Positions 60,925 through 64,000 of a DNA stretch of 64,000 bases are shown here, one piece after another (the stretch's first letter is position 1; every line of letters begins with the position of its first letter). The position numbers and the translations under genes were made by a program. Source of the DNA: Arcicella aquatica (GTDB taxonomy: Bacteria > Bacteroidota > Bacteroidia > Cytophagales > Spirosomataceae); assembly GCF_034928825.1 (NCBI RefSeq), contig NZ_JAYFUL010000001.1, positions 186,001 through 250,000 on the forward strand, read 5' to 3'. The notes under the pieces were generated by a model. That model made no database searches, was not told the origin of the DNA, and saw only the letters and a program-made list of their open reading frames with translations.

Positions 60925-62034
60925 TTATACTTTTACTATCATTTTCTTCTCGTACATAATCCACAAGATTCCCAACCAAATCAGTACAAAAGTGATTGCT
61001 CCTGCCAAAGAAGCATTTTTTGGTTCGCTAAAAAAAGGAACAATGAATGATTTATACAGCCACGTAATGGAGCTTACCTTTTCGCCATCGGGCATCGCTA
61101 TTTTTATCATGTTCATAATGCGTGGAATTAAGCCTGATAAAAAGAACACTGTGATGGCATTGACACCATATACGACGAAAGGCTTTGTCCAGAAAGTATA
61201 TTTTTTGACATCTATCAACCAGTAAAAGCTAGCCAGAAAAATCATCGCCAAGCCAATCGTCCAAAGGGCATAAGAACTTGTCCAGAGCGACTTGTTAATC
61301 GGAAAACCTGTGGCATCCCAAGCCCATGCTAGCGCTAAAGAAATACTTGCGTAGAAATAGACATACATCAACTTCTCTGTTACTTCTTTATCTTTTCTTT
61401 GCAACCAAGTACCTACTAATACGCCAGCTAGTCCATTGGCAATAGCGGGAATTGTGCTTAATATTCCTTCAGGGTCCCACGTCTTTACTGCCTTGTATAA
61501 ATGAGGAACACCCAAAATTAGTCTGTCTAAATACGCCCCTAGATTATGTTCTGGTTCTAGGTTGGCAGCACCAGCATCAGGAACAGGCACAAAAGTCATC
61601 AATAACCAATAGCCTATCAGTAGCGACGCAAAGATGATTTGTTGCGTTCTATTTTTAGTGGTTAAAAACACAATAGAGCTTACTAAAAATACCAAAGCTA
61701 TTCTTTGTAAAACACCAGGAATTCTGACTACTGAAAAATCAAATTTTGGAAAAAGTGAGAGAAAAAGTCCTAATCCAAAAAGCTTGGCACTTCTTTCAAT
61801 AATCTTTAGAATAGTTTTACGGTCGGCTGTTTTTCCTTGAAAGGCAAATGAGATGGAGACGCCTACAATAAACAGAAAAAAGGGAAAGACTAAGTCTGTG
61901 GGGGTACAGCCATTCCATTCGGCGTGTTCTAATGGTGCATAAATATGTCCCCAATCGCCTGGGTTATTGACAAGAATCATCATGGCGACCGTCATTCCAC
62001 GAAATACATCCAAAGAAAGTAAGCGTTGTTTCAT
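60925..62034 (-). CDS. Membrane acyltransferase-like protein (DUF5009/HGSNAT-type)
   Basis: A 369-residue protein with about 10 membrane segments. The N-terminal block MKQRLLSLDVFRGMTVAMMILVNNPGDW and the following HAEWNGCTPTDLVFPFFLFIVGVSISFAF are hallmarks of the heparan-alpha-glucosaminide N-acetyltransferase-like (DUF1624/DUF5009) family. Those proteins move acetyl groups across a membrane to sugars in animals; bacterial members are uncharacterised. The family core His is in the same block (EHAEWNG). It lies 39 bp after the alpha/beta hydrolase stop, on the same strand. Confidence 0.8.
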   Translation of the reverse strand: MKQRLLSLDVFRGMTVAMMILVNNPGDWGHIYAPLEHAEWNGCTPTDLVFPFFLFIVGVSISFAFQGKTADRKTILKIIERSAKLFGLGLFLSLFPKFDFSVVRIPGVLQRIALVFLVSSIVFLTTKNRTQQIIFASLLIGYWLLMTFVPVPDAGAANLEPEHNLGAYLDRLILGVPHLYKAVKTWDPEGILSTIPAIANGLAGVLVGTWLQRKDKEVTEKLMYVYFYASISLALAWAWDATGFPINKSLWTSSYALWTIGLAMIFLASFYWLIDVKKYTFWTKPFVVYGVNAITVFFLSGLIPRIMNMIKIAMPDGEKVSSITWLYKSFIVPFFSEPKNASLAGAITFVLIWLGILWIMYEKKMIVKV

Positions 62035-62073
62035 ATATATGTTGATGAATAAGTTTTCTCTAATTTATCATTT

Positions 62074-63024
62074 CTACACAAATTCTACAATCCCTTCTAC
62101 TAAACCTTTTGAAAGTGGTAAATCTGGATTGCTGTATGTTTTCAAATTCTCTTCTCTATCCATAGGTGCATCTTTTAAAGTATGGTTCATGCCCGCAAGA
62201 ATTAACAACTTGGCTTTCGGATTAGCTTCTGCCAATAGCTTTGCTTCGTTTTCAGCTACCTGAATATCCGTTGTTCCTTGTATAATAAGTGCTTTAGCCT
62301 TTACTTTTTTAATTTCCTCAGAAGGCACATATTTCAACCAAGAAATCATATAAGGTTGAATACTGGGTCTAAAAAGTGAAAAGATAAAGAAAACCTGCAT
62401 CAATTTTGGTAGCTTCTGTCCGCTTTTTAACACAGAAAAATCTCTCTTCACTTCATTTTTAACAGAATCTGGCAAAATTTGTTTTTCCGTTTGTTCAATG
62501 ATGATATCATCTATTCCTCTGGCAGGGCCAGCCACAGAAATATAACCATCTACGGTTAATCGCTGCGCTACGACCATCCCTATCAAAGAACCTTCTGAAT
62601 GCCCCAAGATAATTATTTTCGAAAAACGATTACTTTTCTTTAAAGTATCTATCCATTGCTCAGCATCCTGAATGTAGGTTTCAAAGGTTAAATCACTTTC
62701 TTTCATCATGGCACCCATACTTTTGCCTACGCCTCTTTTGTCATACCGAAGCGACGCTATTCCATTATTGGCAAACCCTTCTGCTAAGAACTGGTAAGAA
62801 TTGGCTTTTATGTTTAGCATACTGTTGCCATTTCTATCAGTAGGTCCAGAACCTGCGATGATTAATACGACTGGTATTTTTTTCTTTGTGTTTTGGGGCA
62901 AAAGCAATGTTCCATCTAAAACGCCTTTGGGTTGTTTTAAGACGATGTTTTCTTCTTGGTTTTGGGCAAAAGCATGATTGAGTAACCCTAAGCAAGCAAG
63001 GAAAATGATGAGGATAGACTTCAT
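62074..63024 (-). CDS. Secreted alpha/beta hydrolase
   Basis: A 316-residue hydrolase with signal peptide (ending NHAFAQ). The nucleophile elbow is ILGHSEGSLIG, the oxyanion region VVLIIAGSGPTDRNGNS, the acid lies in LIIQGTTDIQVAENEA and the His in LAGMNHTLK. The combination (AGSGP, GHSEGS) is typical of S9-like/dienelactone-type esterases annotated in Bacteroidetes as serine aminopeptidase-like hydrolases. I start at 63024: the 31-codon extension of the longer frame is encoded by MITE-like copy 3 and has no signal character. Confidence 0.86.
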   Translation of the reverse strand: MKSILIIFLACLGLLNHAFAQNQEENIVLKQPKGVLDGTLLLPQNTKKKIPVVLIIAGSGPTDRNGNSMLNIKANSYQFLAEGFANNGIASLRYDKRGVGKSMGAMMKESDLTFETYIQDAEQWIDTLKKSNRFSKIIILGHSEGSLIGMVVAQRLTVDGYISVAGPARGIDDIIIEQTEKQILPDSVKNEVKRDFSVLKSGQKLPKLMQVFFIFSLFRPSIQPYMISWLKYVPSEEIKKVKAKALIIQGTTDIQVAENEAKLLAEANPKAKLLILAGMNHTLKDAPMDREENLKTYSNPDLPLSKGLVEGIVEFV

Positions 63025-63051
63025 GAGGATGATTTTTAGTGATATTAAATC

Positions 63052-63217
63052 AATGAAGCTGTTTAAACTTTCCATTTCCGAGGTGAAAGTATTGTATTTT
63101 TGAATTGATTTTTTCAAAATTTACGAAGCATAGCATCGCTACGTTGAGAAAATTTTGGAACAAGCTATTCTAAAAGACTTAGTTTAATCCGAAAGGGAAA
63201 GCTTAAACAGTTTCAAT
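63052..63217 (+). mobile_element. MITE-like element copy 3 (160 bp, TSD AAT)
   Basis: The element lies at 63055-63214, flanked by AAT (63052-63054 and 63215-63217). It has the same orientation as copy 1 and is about 95% identical to it. Its left end lies 30 bp upstream of the alpha/beta hydrolase start codon (that gene is on the opposite strand), so it has probably changed that gene's promoter. Confidence 0.9.
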
Positions 63218-63304
63218 ACTTTAAAAGCATAATGACTAATATCAGTACTTAATTTATTGTAATTTTGAAACTGTTTCAAAGATGCAAATTATCCACAATA
63301 TTCA

Positions 63305-64000
63305 ATGTCAAAAAGTATAAACGGCTTTCAGTTTAAACAATTTACGGTTCAGCAACAAAATACTGCCATGAAAGTAACCACTGATGCCTGTATTTTAGGA
63401 GCTTACACCGATGTAGCGGAAGCTAAAAATATTTTGGATATTGGTACGGGTACTGGCTTACTTTCATTGATGTTGGCACAACGAACAAATGCTAAGATTA
63501 TGGCCGTGGAAGTAGACGACAAAGCTTATCAACAAGCCTTAGAAAATGTTCAAGATAGTATTTTCAAGGAGCAAATAGCGGTTTTTCATCAAAGTATTCA
63601 GGATTTTACGGAACGCAATAAAGGTTTATCTTTTGAGTTAATTATTAGCAATCCTCCTTTTTTTCAGAACCACTTAAAGTCTCAACAAGAAAAAAGGAAC
63701 ACGGCTTTACATACTGATACGCTTTCTTTTGAAGATTTAATAGCATCCGTTATTCAATTATTAGCACCAGTGGGTCAGTTTGTGGTTTTACTTCCTGCCT
63801 ATGAAAGTAGTGTTTTAGAGATATTGGCTTTAGAGAAAGGACTTTATCCCCAGAAAAAATTACTGATAAGACATAGAAAGGAATCGAAAATATTAAGAAT
63901 TATTACGACCTTTGGGCTTGCTAAAAAAGAGCTTGCCCAAGAAGAATTAATTATTCGTAATCTTGACGAAAGCTATACTGCTCAATTTGAAACGCTACTA
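63305..64000 (+). CDS. tRNA1(Val) m6A37 methyltransferase-like (partial)
   Basis: The first 232 residues of a TrmN6/YfiC-type N6-adenine methyltransferase; the end is outside the window. Motif I is ILDIGTGTGLLSLMLAQ, the acidic SAM-ribose contact is VEVDDKAYQQA, and the catalytic motif IV is LIISNPPFFQNHLKS (NPPF). The start MSKSINGFQFKQFTVQQQNTAMKVTTDACILGA is family-typical. A TAATTTTG element at 63260-63267 may be the -7 box, with no clear -33 element. Confidence 0.9.
   Translation, partial: MSKSINGFQFKQFTVQQQNTAMKVTTDACILGAYTDVAEAKNILDIGTGTGLLSLMLAQRTNAKIMAVEVDDKAYQQALENVQDSIFKEQIAVFHQSIQDFTERNKGLSFELIISNPPFFQNHLKSQQEKRNTALHTDTLSFEDLIASVIQLLAPVGQFVVLLPAYESSVLEILALEKGLYPQKKLLIRHRKESKILRIITTFGLAKKELAQEELIIRNLDESYTAQFETLL

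Overview
The window is AT-rich bacterial chromosome from a member of the Bacteroidota, most likely a Cytophagales-type environmental bacterium. The evidence is a SusC/SusD outer-membrane pair, a type IX secretion (T9SS) C-terminal sorting domain, many small outer-membrane beta-barrels, Bacteroidetes-type promoters (TTTG-N19/20-TAnnTTTG) in front of several genes, almost no Shine-Dalgarno sequences, and family choices such as a 406-residue alanine dehydrogenase and BatA-type membrane proteins. No phage, plasmid, CRISPR or complete insertion sequence is visible. The backbone looks like ordinary core chromosome with scattered short repeats.

Layout. 1-4664: the N-terminus of a response regulator, a BatA-like membrane protein, greA preceded by a candidate terminated leader/small RNA, and fmt. 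4665-8956: a 16-bp tandem repeat, a 50-bp palindrome, a sulfite dehydrogenase pair (molybdenum subunit plus haem c subunit), an FAH-family hydrolase and two tandem secreted paralogues. 9004-13053: a possible operon of ethanolamine-type permease, alpha/beta hydrolase and a psi-like protein, then cysteine desulfurase. 13161-17833: an envelope protein, a phosphoglucosamine mutase, three tandem tRNA-Gln genes, fabD and a DCC protein. 17960-29175: antiporter, two xylose-isomerase/MBL-type enzymes, RNase H, MarC, an aminotransferase, aroQ, xerD, a Crp-type regulator, two small unknowns, alanine dehydrogenase and tsaE. 29302-37773: a carbohydrate-uptake locus (SusC, SusD, DUF1735-type lipoprotein) followed by a GMC oxidoreductase and a TIM-barrel epimerase. 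38007-46665: adenine deaminase, cmk, a DAO-type oxidoreductase, a large propeller/beta-barrel protein and a secreted CotH protein. 46676-49428: an unknown, an intradiol dioxygenase, a pirin-like bicupin and a CDGSH protein. 49527-56155: proA, a DUF155 protein, two small beta-barrels, dnaX and an MBL hydrolase. 56290-59996: a BlaI / ExbD / M56-TonB / TonB cassette with shared operator-like palindromes. 60412-64000: a stand-alone CBM48 protein, an acyltransferase-like membrane protein, an alpha/beta hydrolase and the start of a tRNA1(Val) methyltransferase.

The most interesting signals are: (i) a 160-bp MITE-like element present three times, always exactly 160 bp and always flanked by a 3-bp direct repeat; (ii) a BlaI-type palindrome that exactly fills the spacer of the blaI promoter and recurs before tonB, tying four genes into one probable sensor circuit; (iii) a perfect promoter plus terminator upstream of greA that defines a ~110-nt RNA; (iv) two related near-perfect palindromes between convergent genes; (v) a tandem triplication of tRNA-Gln with a hairpin in every spacer; (vi) a dnaX promoter that predicts a leaderless mRNA.

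In several places the longest open frame runs back through a terminator, a repeat or a promoter. There I moved the start downstream and give the reason in the entry.
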